Source: an uncultured Sedimentitalea sp. (GTDB lineage Bacteria > Pseudomonadota > Alphaproteobacteria > Rhodobacterales > Rhodobacteraceae). Taken from it: a DNA stretch of 64,000 nucleotides. The notes under the pieces are model-generated. The model was not told the DNA's origin and did not search any database. It saw nothing but the letters and a program-made list of their open reading frames with translations. The stretch is from positions 1-64,000 of the forward strand of contig CANNGH010000006.1 of NCBI GenBank assembly GCA_947504115.1. The letters are read 5' to 3'. Both the position numbers and the translations under genes were made by a program. Positions 36,547-46,345 of the stretch are shown here, in pieces (position 1 is the stretch's first letter; each line of letters starts with the position of its first letter).

Positions 36547-36589
36547 GTCGATCCGTTTAAAAATTCCGCGCAATCAAAGGGAGCGTCGG

Positions 36590-38887
36590 ATGAAGGTAGC
36601 ATGTCTTGGGGGCGGTCCGGCGGGGCTGTATTTCGCGATTTCACTGAAGCTGCGTCATCCCGACGCCGACATCACGGTGTTCGAGCGAAACAAGGCGGAT
36701 GATACCTTTGGCTGGGGCGTGGTGCTGTCGGATGACGCGCTGGAGAACCTGCAGGAGAACGACCCCGCCTCGGCCGAGGCGATCCGCGAGAACTTCGCCT
36801 ATTGGGACGATGTCGCGGTGGTCCATGACGGCAACCGCTCGGTCTCGGGCGGGCACGGGTTTGCCGGGATCGGACGCATGACGATGTTGCTGATCCTGCA
36901 GGAGCGCGCGCGCGAACTGGGGGTGAACCTGCAATACGAATCGCCGGTGGGGCCGATTGCGGATTACAAGGACGATTATGATCTGGTGGTGGCCTGCGAC
37001 GGTATCAACAGTTCCGTGCGCAGCGAATGGGCCGAGCATTTCCAGCCCGACGTCGATACCCGCAAGTGCAAGTTCATCTGGCTGGGCACGCATCAGAAAT
37101 TCGACGATGCGTTCACCTTCATCTTCGAAAAGACCGAACATGGCTGGATGTGGGTCCATGCCTATCAATTCAACGCCGATACCGCGACGTTCATCGTCGA
37201 ATGCACGCAGGAGACATGGGACAATTTCGGCTTCGAGGGGATGAGCAAGGCAGAGATCATCGCCACCTGCGAAGCGGTGTTCCGGGATCATCTGGACGGT
37301 CACGCGCTTATGTCGAATGCCGATCATCTGCGCGGCTCGGCGGTGTGGATGAACTTTCCGCGGGTGCTGTGCGAGAAATGGCACCACGAAAACGTCGTGC
37401 TGATGGGCGATGCCGCGGCGACGGCGCATTTCTCGATAGGGTCCGGCACGCGGCTGGCCTTCGACAGCGCGATCGCGCTGGCGACCTATCTGGACAGCGA
37501 ACCGACCCTTGAGGGCGCGTTCCGCAAATACCAGGACGAACGCCGTCTAGACGTGCTGCGCCTGCAATCGGCAGCGCGCAACTCTCTTGAATGGTTCGAG
37601 GAGGTCGAGCGCTATCTCGATCTCGATCCGCACCAGTTCGCCTATTCCCTGCTGACCCGCAGCCAGCGCATCAGCCACGAAAACCTGCGCCTGCGCGATC
37701 CCGAATGGCTGGAGGATGCCGAGCGCTGGTTCCAGAGGCAGGCCGGAATGCCCCAGGATGCCCCGGTGCGTCCGCCGATGTTCACGCCGTTCCGCCTGCG
37801 CGACATGGAGTTGAAAAACCGCATCGTGGTGTCCCCGATGGCACAATACAAGGCCGTCGATGGCTGCCCGACCGACTGGCATCTGGTGCATCTGGGCGAG
37901 CGCGCCAAGGGCGGTGCCGGGCTGGTCTATACCGAAATGACCTGCGTCAGCCCCGAGGGGCGGATCACGCCGGGCTGTCCGGGGCTTTATGACGACGCGC
38001 ACGAGGCGGCCTGGAAGCGGATCGTCGATTTCGTCCATGCCGAAACCGACGCCAAGATCTGCTGCCAAATCGGCCATTCCGGGCGCAAGGGCTCGACCCA
38101 GTTGGGATGGGAGGTGATGGACGCGCCGTTGCCCGAAGGCAATTGGGAAACCCTGTCGGCCTCGGCCCTGCCGTGGTCGCCAGACAATGCGGCACCGCGC
38201 GAGATGACGCGCGCGGACATGGACGCCGTCAAGGCGCAGTTCGTCGCCGCGACCGAAATGGCGGCGCGCGCCGGGTTCGACATGGCCGAGCTTCACGCCG
38301 CGCATGGCTATCTGATCTCGTCCTTCATCTCGCCCACATCGAACCGGCGCAGCGACGATTACGGTGGGTCTCTGGACAACCGGATGCGCTATCCGCTGGA
38401 GGTGTTCGAGGCGATGCGCGCGGTCTGGCCCGAGGAAAAGCCGATGTCCGTGCGCATATCGGCCAATGACTGGGTCGGCGAGGATGGCGTCACCCCCGAA
38501 GAGGCCGTCGAGATCGCGCGCATGTTCCACGACGCGGGCGCGGACATCATCGACGTCTCCGCCGGGCAGACCAGCAAGGAGGCACAGCCGGTCTATGGCC
38601 GCATGTTCCAGACCCCGTTCAGCGACCGCATCCGCAACGAGACCGGCATCGCCACGATGGCGGTCGGCAACATCTATGAACCCGATCACGTCAATTCGAT
38701 CCTGATGGCGGGTCGCGCCGATCTGGTGGCGCTGGCCCGGCCGCATCTGGCCGATCCCTACTGGACGCTGCACGCGGGCACTGCCCTGGGTGACCGGCAT
38801 GAAAGCTGGCCCCTGCCCTATCTGAACGGCCGCGATCAGGCGTGGCGGCTGGCCGACCGCGCCGAAACCATGGTGGAGAAGGTGTGA
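36590..38887 (+). CDS. 2-Aminobenzoyl-CoA (or salicylyl-CoA) monooxygenase/reductase, two-domain flavoenzyme
   Basis: A 765-residue fusion. Residues 1-390 are a FAD-dependent aromatic hydroxylase ([14 protein letters not shown]; the FAD motif [21 protein letters not shown]); residues 400-765 are an FMN-dependent Old Yellow Enzyme-type reductase ([46 protein letters not shown]). This exact architecture is that of 2-aminobenzoyl-CoA monooxygenase/reductase from Azoarcus evansii, which hydroxylates and then reduces the ring of anthraniloyl-CoA, and of enzymes annotated as salicylyl-CoA 5-hydroxylase. The RidA and aryl-CoA ligase genes in the same operon favour the amino substrate. Start ATG 36590 follows AAAGGGAG. 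Overlaps the SDR gene by one base. Confidence 0.85.
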   Translation: MKVACLGGGPAGLYFAISLKLRHPDADITVFERNKADDTFGWGVVLSDDALENLQENDPASAEAIRENFAYWDDVAVVHDGNRSVSGGHGFAGIGRMTMLLILQERARELGVNLQYESPVGPIADYKDDYDLVVACDGINSSVRSEWAEHFQPDVDTRKCKFIWLGTHQKFDDAFTFIFEKTEHGWMWVHAYQFNADTATFIVECTQETWDNFGFEGMSKAEIIATCEAVFRDHLDGHALMSNADHLRGSAVWMNFPRVLCEKWHHENVVLMGDAAATAHFSIGSGTRLAFDSAIALATYLDSEPTLEGAFRKYQDERRLDVLRLQSAARNSLEWFEEVERYLDLDPHQFAYSLLTRSQRISHENLRLRDPEWLEDAERWFQRQAGMPQDAPVRPPMFTPFRLRDMELKNRIVVSPMAQYKAVDGCPTDWHLVHLGERAKGGAGLVYTEMTCVSPEGRITPGCPGLYDDAHEAAWKRIVDFVHAETDAKICCQIGHSGRKGSTQLGWEVMDAPLPEGNWETLSASALPWSPDNAAPREMTRADMDAVKAQFVAATEMAARAGFDMAELHAAHGYLISSFISPTSNRRSDDYGGSLDNRMRYPLEVFEAMRAVWPEEKPMSVRISANDWVGEDGVTPEEAVEIARMFHDAGADIIDVSAGQTSKEAQPVYGRMFQTPFSDRIRNETGIATMAVGNIYEPDHVNSILMAGRADLVALARPHLADPYWTLHAGTALGDRHESWPLPYLNGRDQAWRLADRAETMVEKV

Positions 38888-39639
38888 TGGAGTTCGCCGG
38901 TCGGCATGTCCTGGTTTCGGGGGGCGGTTCGGGCGTGGGGGCGGCGATCGCGCTGGCCTTTGCCGATACCGGCGCGCGGGTCACGATCACCGGCCGGCGC
39001 GAGGCGCCGCTGCGCGAGATGGCCGCGCGCCACGACCGAATCGGCTGGGCCACCTGCGATGTCACCGATGCCGAAGCGGTGCGCGCGATGCTGGCCGATG
39101 TCACGCGCGATCACGGCGCGCCCGGAATCGTCGTGGCCAATGCCGGGGCGGCGCAAAGCAAGCCGTTCCACAGGATGAGCGCCGATGATCTGGACGCGAT
39201 GCTGGCGGTCAACCTGCGCGGCGTGTTCAACCTGTGGCAATCGGCGCTACCGGGGATGAAGGGACAGGGGCGGCTGATCGCCATCGCCTCCACCGCCGCA
39301 CTCAAGGGGTATGCCTATGTCGCGGGCTATGTCGCGGCCAAACATGCGGTGCTGGGCCTGACCCGCGCGCTGGCGCTGGAACTGGCGCAAAGCGGGGTGA
39401 CGGTGAATGCAGTCTGCCCCGGCTTCACCGAAACGCCGCTGCTCGAGCGCAGCATCGAAACCATCATGCAAAGCACCGGACGCAGCCGCGAGGACGCGCA
39501 AAGGGCGCTTTACAAGGGCAACCCCCAGCAACGCTTCGTCCAGCCCGCGGAGGTGGCGAATGCGGTTCTGTGGCTGGCCGGTGACGGCGCGGGCGCGGTG
39601 ACGGGTCAGGCGATCTCGGTTTCGGGTGGGGAGACATGA
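38887..39639 (+). CDS. Short-chain dehydrogenase/reductase in the aryl-CoA operon
   Basis: A 250-residue SDR with the coenzyme motif GGGSGVGAA, NAGAA, catalytic Ser in IAIASTAALKG and YVAAK, so it should be active. The C-terminal part (VCPGFTETPLLERS, QRFVQPAEVANAVLWLAG) is like 3-hydroxyacyl-CoA or beta-ketoacyl-type reductases. Likely oxidises a hydroxyacyl-CoA or ring-derived alcohol made after ring reduction. ATG at 38887 shares a base with the previous stop, and its end overlaps marR by four bases. Confidence 0.85.
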   Translation: MEFAGRHVLVSGGGSGVGAAIALAFADTGARVTITGRREAPLREMAARHDRIGWATCDVTDAEAVRAMLADVTRDHGAPGIVVANAGAAQSKPFHRMSADDLDAMLAVNLRGVFNLWQSALPGMKGQGRLIAIASTAALKGYAYVAGYVAAKHAVLGLTRALALELAQSGVTVNAVCPGFTETPLLERSIETIMQSTGRSREDAQRALYKGNPQQRFVQPAEVANAVLWLAGDGAGAVTGQAISVSGGET

Positions 39640-40121
39640 AGGATGCAATTGCCATGAATCTGCCGCCGGTGGCTCCGGGCTCGAAAACCCGGTTGAAACT
39701 GTGGCTGCGGCTGCTGAAGGCGACGCAGTTGATCGAAAACGACCTGCGCGAGAACCTGCGCGTCGAATACGGCACGACCCTGCCGCGTTTCGACGTGATG
39801 GCCGCGCTGTACCGCCACCCCGACGGGCTGCGCATGAGCGCGCTTTCGGCGGCGCTGCGGGTGTCCAACGGCAACGTCACCGGCATCGTGGACCGGCTGG
39901 AAAGCGAAGGGCTGGTCCAGCGCCAGCCGGTCAAGGACGACCGCCGCGCCATGCTGGCCTGTCTGACCGATGACGGGCGCACGCGGTTCGAAGAAATCGC
40001 ACATGCCCATGAAGGCTGGGTCAACGCGTTTCTGTCATCCCTGCCCGAGGACGAGGCCGCCCGCGTCAATGACGACCTCTCAGCTATCACCGCCCATCTG
40101 GAAAAGGAGCGCCGCCCATGA
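39636..40121 (+). CDS. MarR-family transcriptional regulator of the aryl-CoA operon
   Basis: A 161-residue MarR protein. The winged HTH ([34 protein letters not shown], wing PVKDDRRAM) is flanked by dimerisation helices. MarR members in aromatic operons often respond to an aryl-CoA thioester and release palindromic operators; the 10+10 palindrome at 36523 is the obvious site. Overlaps both neighbours by four bases, so it is made with the enzymes (autoregulation). Confidence 0.9.
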   Translation: MKDAIAMNLPPVAPGSKTRLKLWLRLLKATQLIENDLRENLRVEYGTTLPRFDVMAALYRHPDGLRMSALSAALRVSNGNVTGIVDRLESEGLVQRQPVKDDRRAMLACLTDDGRTRFEEIAHAHEGWVNAFLSSLPEDEAARVNDDLSAITAHLEKERRP

Positions 40122-40930
40122 GCCGCATGGCCGATATCACACCCGAGCATTTTCTTTGCGAGATCTCGGAGGGCGTCGCCGTGCTGCGGCTGGACCGCCC
40201 CGAGCGCAAGAACCCGCTGACCTTCGAAAGCTACGGCGAGTTGCGCGACTGGTTCCGCGCACTGGTCTACGCCGATGACGTCAAGGCGGTGGTGTTCGCG
40301 CCCAACGGCGGCAACTTCAGCTCGGGCGGCGATGTCGAGGACATCATCGGCCCTTTGACCGGCATGGACATGAAGGGGTTGCTCGAATTCACCCGCATGA
40401 CCGGCGATCTGGTCAAGGCGATGGTGAATTGCGGCGTGCCGATCATCGCGGCCGTCGATGGCGTGGCCGTGGGCGCGGGTGCGATCATCACCATGGCGTC
40501 CGATCTGCGCATCGCCACGCCTGAGGCCAAGACCGCGTTTCTGTTCAACCGCGTCGGGTTGGCGGGCTGCGACATGGGCGCCTGCGCGATCCTGCCCCGC
40601 ATCATCGGCCAGGGCCGCGCCGCCGAGCTGCTTTATACCGGGCGGTCCATGAGCGCCGAAGAAGGCGAGCGCTGGGGCTATTTCAGCCGTCTGGTCGCGC
40701 GTGACGCGCTGGAGGACACCGCGATGGAGATGGCGCGCCGGATCGCGGCGGGGCCGACTTTCGGCAACATGATCACCAAGACCATGCTGCTGCAGGAGTG
40801 GAACATGGGCGTCGAACAGGCGATCGAGGCCGAGGCGCAAGCGCAGGCGATCTGCATGCAGACCGAGGATTTCAAACGCGCCTATCATGCGTTCATGGGC
40901 AAGGAAAAACCGGTCTTCGAGGGGAACTGA
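40118..40930 (+). CDS. Enoyl-CoA hydratase family protein
   Basis: A 270-residue crotonase-fold protein. [17 protein letters not shown] replaces the usual GxxFxxGxD and [21 protein letters not shown] gives the second oxyanion [20 protein letters not shown] corresponds to the catalytic region. Related proteins sit in many aromatic-CoA operons and hydrate or hydrolyse cyclic enoyl-CoA. In this operon it would act on the dearomatised ring. Four-base overlap with marR; about 90 bases to the next gene, holding a repeat. Confidence 0.87.
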   Translation: MSRMADITPEHFLCEISEGVAVLRLDRPERKNPLTFESYGELRDWFRALVYADDVKAVVFAPNGGNFSSGGDVEDIIGPLTGMDMKGLLEFTRMTGDLVKAMVNCGVPIIAAVDGVAVGAGAIITMASDLRIATPEAKTAFLFNRVGLAGCDMGACAILPRIIGQGRAAELLYTGRSMSAEEGERWGYFSRLVARDALEDTAMEMARRIAAGPTFGNMITKTMLLQEWNMGVEQAIEAEAQAQAICMQTEDFKRAYHAFMGKEKPVFEGN

Positions 40931-40975
40931 ACCATTTCCGGCGGCGCGCCCGTCGTGAGTACGGGAGCCTCCGGC

Positions 40976-41000
40976 GGGGATATTTTTCAGCCAGAAGAAA
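40976..41000 (+). repeat. Intergenic repeat, copy 2 (GGGGATATTTTTCAGCCAG)
   Basis: The gap before the acyl-CoA dehydrogenase gene reads GGGGATATTTTTCAGCCAG followed by AAGAAA, preceded by GGAGCCTCCGGC. It matches the minus-strand string at 21268-21295. A ribosome site (GAGGGAG) follows at about 41005. Confidence 0.5.
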
Positions 41001-41017
41001 CACGAGGGAGCGCAGAC

Positions 41018-42172
41018 ATGGCAGACCGGACCTATCTTGACTGGCCGTTTTTCGAGGACCGGCATCGTGAACTGGCGGCAGCGCTGGAAGGTTGGGCCGG
41101 GCGCGAACTGGGCGGTGTCGATCATTCCGATACCGACGCCGCGTGCAAGTCACTGGTGGCGATGCTGGGACGCGGCGGCTGGCTGCGTCATTCGGCGGTG
41201 GACCCGGATGGCGGCGGCGGTCTGGATGTGCGCAGCCTCTGCCTGATCCGCGAGACGCTGGCGCGCCATGACGGGCTGGCGGATTTCGCGTTCGCCATGC
41301 AGGGGCTGGGCACCGGGGCGATCTCGCTGTTCGGCAGCGATGCGCAGAAGCACGACTGGCTGACGCGGACGCGCGCGGGCGAGGCGCTGTCGGCATTCGC
41401 GCTGAGCGAGCCGAAATCGGGATCGGACGTGGCCAATATCGAGATGTCCGCGCATCGGGATGGCGATGATTATGTGCTGGACGGGGAAAAGACCTGGATC
41501 TCCAATGGCGGCATTGCCGATATCTATTGTGTCTTTGCCCGCACCGGCGAGGCCCCCGGAGCCAAGGGGCTGTCGGCCTTTGTCGTGCCCGCGGACACGC
41601 CGGGCCTGCGCGTGGCCGAGCGGCTGGAAACCGTAGCGCCACACCCGCTGGCGCGGCTGGCATTCGACTCGGTACGGGTGCCGGCACGATTGATGATCGG
41701 CCAGCCCGGCGAGGGGTTCCGCATCGCGATGTCGGTGCTCGACGTGTTCCGCCCGACGGTGGCGGCGGCGGCGCTGGGATTCGCACGCCGCGCGCTGGAT
41801 GAGGCGCTGAACCGGGTGGCCGAGCGGGAGTTGTTCGGCGCGCCGCTGTTCGACCTGCAGATGGTGCAGGGACATATTGCCGACATGGCGCTGGATGTGG
41901 ATGCCGCCGCGCTGCTGATCTATCGCGCCGCATGGCTGAAGGACAAGGGCGCGCCACGCATCAGCCGCGAGGCCGCGATGGCCAAGCTGTTTTCGACCGA
42001 ACAGGCGCAGGTGATCATCGACAAGGCTGTGCAACTGCATGGCGGCGACGGCGTGCGCAAGGGGCATATCGTGGAGAGCCTCTATCGCGAGATCCGCGCG
42101 CTGCGCATTTATGAGGGGGCGAGCGATGTGCAGAAGGTGATCATCGCGCGCGCGACGATTGGGGGCGCATGA
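41018..42172 (+). CDS. Acyl-CoA dehydrogenase
   Basis: A 384-residue flavoprotein. The FAD/substrate motif [34 protein letters not shown], and the C-terminal [35 protein letters not shown] are standard; the Glu of YEGASD is the expected catalytic base. It probably introduces a double bond in an alicyclic or ring-opened CoA ester. GAGGGAG precedes ATG 41018; the frame extends upstream into the repeat, which is not coding. The stop overlaps a possible ATG of the ligase gene by four bases. Confidence 0.9.
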   Translation: MADRTYLDWPFFEDRHRELAAALEGWAGRELGGVDHSDTDAACKSLVAMLGRGGWLRHSAVDPDGGGGLDVRSLCLIRETLARHDGLADFAFAMQGLGTGAISLFGSDAQKHDWLTRTRAGEALSAFALSEPKSGSDVANIEMSAHRDGDDYVLDGEKTWISNGGIADIYCVFARTGEAPGAKGLSAFVVPADTPGLRVAERLETVAPHPLARLAFDSVRVPARLMIGQPGEGFRIAMSVLDVFRPTVAAAALGFARRALDEALNRVAERELFGAPLFDLQMVQGHIADMALDVDAAALLIYRAAWLKDKGAPRISREAAMAKLFSTEQAQVIIDKAVQLHGGDGVRKGHIVESLYREIRALRIYEGASDVQKVIIARATIGGA

Positions 42173-42210
42173 CGCAGGCAGGTGACACGGATAACGGGGA
42201 GGAGGACGCG

Positions 42211-43833
42211 ATGAAACTGGGACCGAGTGCGCATGAGGATACCTTTACGCGCGACAACCTGCCGCCGTTCGAGGAATGGCCGGACCTGCTGCTGGAGGGG
42301 TTCGATTATCCCGAATACATGAACGCGGCGGTCGAATTGACCGATGCGATGGTGGAAAAGGGCTTTGGCGACCACACGGCGCTGATCGGCAACGGGCGGC
42401 GGCGCAGTTACAAGGAGCTTGCGGACTGGACCAACCGGCTGGCGGCGGCGCTGGTCACGGATTACGGTGTGCGGCCCGGGCATCGGGTGCTGATCCGGTC
42501 GGCCAACAACCCCGCAATGGTGGCCTGCTGGCTGGCCGCGACCAAGGCGGGGGCGGTGGTGGTCAATACCATGCCGATGCTGCGCGCCGGGGAATTGTCC
42601 AAGATCGTGGACAAGGCCAAGGTGGCGCTGGCGCTGTGCGATACGCGGCTGATGGACGAGATGGTGCATTGTGCCAAGAGCAGCCGCTATCTGAAGAAGG
42701 TGATCGGCTTTGACGGCACCGAAAACCACGATGCCGAACTGGACCGGGCGGCACTGAACAAGCCGGTGACCTGGCAGGCCGTGCAGACGGGGCGCGATGA
42801 CGTGGCGCTGCTGGGCTTTACCAGCGGTTCCACGGGCGATGCCAAGGCGACGATGCATTTCCATCGCGATTTGCTGATCATCGCCGATGGCTACGCCAGG
42901 GAGGTGCTGAACGTCACGCCCGACGACGTGTTCATCGGTTCGCCGCCGTTGGCCTTCACCTTCGGCCTTGGCGGGCTTGCGATCTTTCCGCTGCGCTTCG
43001 GCGCGGCGGCGACACTGCTGGAAACCGCCAGCCCGCCCAACATGGTCGAGATCATCGAGACCTACAAGGCAACGGTCTGTTTCACCGCGCCCACCGCCTA
43101 TCGCGCGATGCTGCACGCGATGGACAAGGGGGCCGACCTCACAAGCCTGCGCGCCGCCGTGTCGGCGGGCGAGACCCTGCCCGCGCCGGTCTATGACGAA
43201 TGGATCGAGAAGACGGGCAAGCCGATGCTGGACGGGATCGGCGCCACCGAGATGCTGCATATTTTCATTACCAACCGGTTCGACGATCACCGCCCGGCCT
43301 GCACCGGCAAACCGGTGACGGGATACGAGGCCAAGGTGGTCGATGACGACATGAACGAGGTGCCGCGCGGCACCCTGGGCATGCTGGCGGTGCGCGGGCC
43401 GACGGGGTGCCGCTATCTGGCAGATCCGCGCCAGACCGTCTATGTGCGCGATGGCTGGAACCTGACCGGCGATGCGTTCAAGCAGGACGAGGACGGGTAT
43501 TTCCATTTCGGCGCGCGCACCGATGATCTCATCCTGTCGGGCGGCTATAACATCGCCGCGCCCGAGGTGGAGGCGGCGCTGCTGAGCCATGAAAAGGTGC
43601 TGGAATGCGCCGTGATCGGCGTGACCGACGAGGCGCGCGGCCAGATCGTGCAGGCGCATGTGGTGCTGGTCGAGGGCACGCGCGGCGATGCGGTGGTGGT
43701 CAAGGCGTTGCAGGATCACGTCAAGACGGTGATCGCGCCCTATAAATACCCCCGCTCGGTTGTATTCTGCGCTGAATTGCCCAAGACCGAAAGCGGCAAG
43801 ATTCAACGGTTTCGCCTGAAGGACTCGGATTAG
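42211..43833 (+). CDS. Benzoate/2-aminobenzoate-CoA ligase
   Basis: A 540-residue adenylate-forming ligase: P-loop FTSGSTGDAKATMHFH, GATEMLHIF, GDAFKQDEDGYFHF, hinge RTDDLILSGGYNI, and catalytic Lys near PKTESGKIQR. It matches the benzoate-CoA ligase family, which includes the 2-aminobenzoate-CoA ligases that start aerobic anthranilate degradation with the monooxygenase/reductase encoded at 36590. A strong GGGGAGGAGG site lies just before ATG 42211; a start at 42169 overlapping the previous gene is the alternative. Two bases separate it from the thioesterase gene. Confidence 0.88.
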   Translation: MKLGPSAHEDTFTRDNLPPFEEWPDLLLEGFDYPEYMNAAVELTDAMVEKGFGDHTALIGNGRRRSYKELADWTNRLAAALVTDYGVRPGHRVLIRSANNPAMVACWLAATKAGAVVVNTMPMLRAGELSKIVDKAKVALALCDTRLMDEMVHCAKSSRYLKKVIGFDGTENHDAELDRAALNKPVTWQAVQTGRDDVALLGFTSGSTGDAKATMHFHRDLLIIADGYAREVLNVTPDDVFIGSPPLAFTFGLGGLAIFPLRFGAAATLLETASPPNMVEIIETYKATVCFTAPTAYRAMLHAMDKGADLTSLRAAVSAGETLPAPVYDEWIEKTGKPMLDGIGATEMLHIFITNRFDDHRPACTGKPVTGYEAKVVDDDMNEVPRGTLGMLAVRGPTGCRYLADPRQTVYVRDGWNLTGDAFKQDEDGYFHFGARTDDLILSGGYNIAAPEVEAALLSHEKVLECAVIGVTDEARGQIVQAHVVLVEGTRGDAVVVKALQDHVKTVIAPYKYPRSVVFCAELPKTESGKIQRFRLKDSD

Positions 43834-43835
43834 AC

Positions 43836-44243
43836 ATGGCATTTCAGAAGGATGTGAAAGTGCGCTTTCACCATTGCGACCCGGCGGGGATCGTCTTTTA
43901 CCCCCGCTATTTCGAAATGGTGAACGCGGTGGTCGAGGACTGGTTCGCCGAGATGGGCCAACCCTTCGGCACCCTGCACGGACCATCCGCACTGGGCGTG
44001 CCGACGGTGCAGTTCAGCGTGACCTTTCCCGCACCCAGCCGGTTGGGCGAGGTTCTGACCTTTCGCCTGACGCCGACCCGGATCGGGACCAGCAGCCTCG
44101 ATCTGGAAATCGAGGCAAGCGAGGGCACGCAGACCCGGCTGACGATGGCCACGACGCTGGTGCAGATGGGTCTTGACGAAGGTAAATCCGCGCCGTGGAG
44201 CGATGGCATCAGACAGACAATCCAAGGTTACATGGAAGGATAA
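43836..44243 (+). CDS. Acyl-CoA thioesterase, 4-hydroxybenzoyl-CoA thioesterase family
   Basis: A 135-residue hot-dog fold thioesterase: VRFHHCDPAGIVFYPRYFEM contains the catalytic Asp of the 4HBT family. Such enzymes in aryl-CoA operons release CoA from dead-end thioesters. Here it could clear 2-aminobenzoyl-CoA or an off-path product. Packed between the ligase and ridA genes. Confidence 0.9.
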   Translation: MAFQKDVKVRFHHCDPAGIVFYPRYFEMVNAVVEDWFAEMGQPFGTLHGPSALGVPTVQFSVTFPAPSRLGEVLTFRLTPTRIGTSSLDLEIEASEGTQTRLTMATTLVQMGLDEGKSAPWSDGIRQTIQGYMEG

Positions 44244-44247
44244 TCAC

Positions 44248-44652
44248 ATGAGCAACCAGATCATTCAGCCCGAGGGCTGGAAAGCGGCACTTGGCTATGC
44301 CAACGGAATGCTGAGCGCGGACGGAGTTCTGTTCGTCGGTGGCCAGATCGGGTGGAACGCCGATCAGGTTTTTGAAAGCCACGATTTCATCGGCCAGTTG
44401 GAACAGGCGCTGCAGAACATCCGCACCGTGGTCGAAGCGGCCGGTGGCAGCGTGACCGACCTGACCCGCCTGACGTGGTATGTGACCGACAAGAAGGAAT
44501 ACCTCGCCCGCCAGCGCGAGATCGGCAAAGCCTATCAAAAGGTGCTGGGCAAGCATTTTCCCGCGATGACGATGGTGGTGGTGGCCGACCTGATCGAGGA
44601 CGAGGCCCTGCTGGAGATCGAGGCGACGGCGGTGATCGCCAACACCGCCTGA
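44248..44652 (+). CDS. RidA-family enamine/imine deaminase
   Basis: A 134-residue YjgF/RidA protein. VLFVGGQIGWNADQ, QLEQALQNIRTVVEAAGGS, and the C-terminal DEALLEIEATAVI fit; the Arg that binds the carboxylate in classical RidA is not at the usual RVxVE position (IEATAV is seen), so its substrate may differ. RidA proteins hydrolyse enamines and imines. An enamine is just what reduction of a 2-aminobenzoyl-CoA ring gives, so it may remove the amino group as ammonia. ATG 44248 follows GGAAGGATAATC. Last gene before a terminator. Confidence 0.85.
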   Translation: MSNQIIQPEGWKAALGYANGMLSADGVLFVGGQIGWNADQVFESHDFIGQLEQALQNIRTVVEAAGGSVTDLTRLTWYVTDKKEYLARQREIGKAYQKVLGKHFPAMTMVVVADLIEDEALLEIEATAVIANTA

Positions 44653-44675
44653 GGCGTCCGCTATCCGGGACGATC

Positions 44676-44704
44676 ACACCGCCCAGGCAGATGGGCGGTG
44701 TTTT
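44676..44704 (+). terminator. Rho-independent terminator ending the aryl-CoA operon
   Basis: ACACCGCCCA and TGGGCGGTGT pair perfectly (10 bp) around GGCAGA, followed by TTTT. It lies 24 bases after the ridA stop and 16 before the end of the convergent iorB gene. Confidence 0.85.
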
Positions 44705-44719
44705 CATGTCGGGTGCCCT

Positions 44720-46333
44720 TCAGAAGCTGGCGATGGTCCTGAGGGCACCGTTCAGCGCATCGCCGTCCTCGTCTTTCAGCGCAGCGTCTCGCAGGCGGCG
44801 CAGCCAGTCGGCCGCATCCTCACGGCCACGCAGCATGTCTAGCCCGCCAAGCACACGGTCGAACTTGGACTGGCCGCGCGCATGGGTGTCGGAATATCCC
44901 TTGATCAGGCGGCGGCAGCGCAGGATTTCGACGCCAAGGCGATAATCCCCGGCGCGTTCGCGCAGCGCCAGATCGAACCAGTCATGGATATGCGGCATTT
45001 CCTGCGCGTGACGCAGCAGGCGGCGCCGCCACGGTTTCAGACTGCTGACCAGCCAGAGTTGCAGAAAGCCCCGCATGCTGTCGGTGCGCAGGCGGCGGCC
45101 CTTGTTCACGCGGCGGTCAAGCCATGCCATGCGGCCCGCGCTGCGCTCCATCCAGCGGCCAAGGGCGGCGGGCATGGTGCCGACCGTTTCTTGCGCGCGG
45201 GGGTGGAAATATTCGGTGACCTGCACGATGGCGTCCGCGTCCACGCCCTGTTCGCGGCGCAGACGCGCCTCGCGGCTGGCGCGGGTCTTCAGATCGGCCA
45301 CCCGGATCAGATCGTCATAACACAGCGCATTGGCGAGGTATTTCGCCGCCTCGCCGGTGAACGTCCAATCCTGCTCGGCGCTGTCGCCCGACACCGCGCG
45401 GTCCAGCAGGTCGAGATATTGCGCGCCATAGGCCACATCCTGATAATCGACCACCTTGGCCAGCCCGCGTTGCGCCATGTCCCGCACCGGAGCGGGCAGC
45501 GCATCGATCCGGGCGGCCAGCTTGCGCCACTCGGCCAGTTGCGCATCGGGGCCGGTGGGGGCGGCGCCGGCATCGGGCGCGGGGGCGACCCGGGGCATGC
45601 CGATGATCGGCACCGGCGCGTCTTTGGGGCCGAACCCGGTGGCGGGCATGTCCGGCTCGGCCTGTGTCGTGCCCTTGCCCGCCGCGCCGTCGAACCCGGC
45701 CTCGAACGCGCGCAGCGACGCCTGGACCCCACGGCCCGAGGCGCGGATGGTGTCTTCGTAAAGGGTGCGGGCGAAGGGCAGCGCGCCGCTTCCCGCCAGG
45801 GCGCCGAACAGGCTGGCCGAAATCACGCTGCCCGCCTGAACGGCGGCGCTTTCCAGATCGAGACAGATCGCGCGATGGGCGGCCTTGCGCGCCTCGTCGA
45901 TCACCGGCGCCGCATCCACGCGCCCATCGCCCGGCACCACCTTTTCCGTGGTCGCCAGCACCCGGTGGGTCGAGGCGATCAGCGTGGTGCGGTCGGGTGT
46001 CACGAAGCCCCGCATCATGGCGCGCCCGGCCTCCATCAATTCGGCGGCAATCAGGATATCCACGTCCCCCGGCGCCGGGCTGAGCGAGAAGACCGGCTCG
46101 CGCCCGGTATCCGGGGTCATCTCGACGTAATAGATGGTCGATCCGGTGCGCTGCGCCACCCCCGCCACCGAGGTCGCCTGCGCGCGATAGCCCGCCCGTT
46201 GCGCAAGATCGATGATCCAGTTGGTCAGCACCCCGCCGCCCTGCCCGCCCACGGCGAGAACAGCCAGTTTCAGGATCGCGCCGGTCGTATCCTCGCGCCC
46301 TTGCGGCATACGCGTTGCGTCGTGAAGGGTCAT
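44720..46333 (-). CDS. iorB: Indolepyruvate oxidoreductase, beta (gamma-type) subunit IorB with DUF6537-like tail
   Basis: A 537-residue subunit of a 2-oxoacid:ferredoxin oxidoreductase. LAVLAVGGQGGGVLTNWIIDLAQRAG and SVAGVAQRTGSTIYYVEM form the gamma-type domain to about residue 210; after a Pro/Ala-rich linker a long helical tail (about 270-537) resembles DUF6537. Twelve bases after iorA. By family it handles aryl-2-oxoacids. In this operon the best candidate substrate is isatinate (2-aminophenylglyoxylate), which would give 2-aminobenzoyl-CoA; indolepyruvate to indoleacetyl-CoA is the alternative. Confidence 0.88.
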   Translation of the reverse strand: MTLHDATRMPQGREDTTGAILKLAVLAVGGQGGGVLTNWIIDLAQRAGYRAQATSVAGVAQRTGSTIYYVEMTPDTGREPVFSLSPAPGDVDILIAAELMEAGRAMMRGFVTPDRTTLIASTHRVLATTEKVVPGDGRVDAAPVIDEARKAAHRAICLDLESAAVQAGSVISASLFGALAGSGALPFARTLYEDTIRASGRGVQASLRAFEAGFDGAAGKGTTQAEPDMPATGFGPKDAPVPIIGMPRVAPAPDAGAAPTGPDAQLAEWRKLAARIDALPAPVRDMAQRGLAKVVDYQDVAYGAQYLDLLDRAVSGDSAEQDWTFTGEAAKYLANALCYDDLIRVADLKTRASREARLRREQGVDADAIVQVTEYFHPRAQETVGTMPAALGRWMERSAGRMAWLDRRVNKGRRLRTDSMRGFLQLWLVSSLKPWRRRLLRHAQEMPHIHDWFDLALRERAGDYRLGVEILRCRRLIKGYSDTHARGQSKFDRVLGGLDMLRGREDAADWLRRLRDAALKDEDGDALNGALRTIASF

Positions 46334-46345
46334 GTCGCGGTGTCC

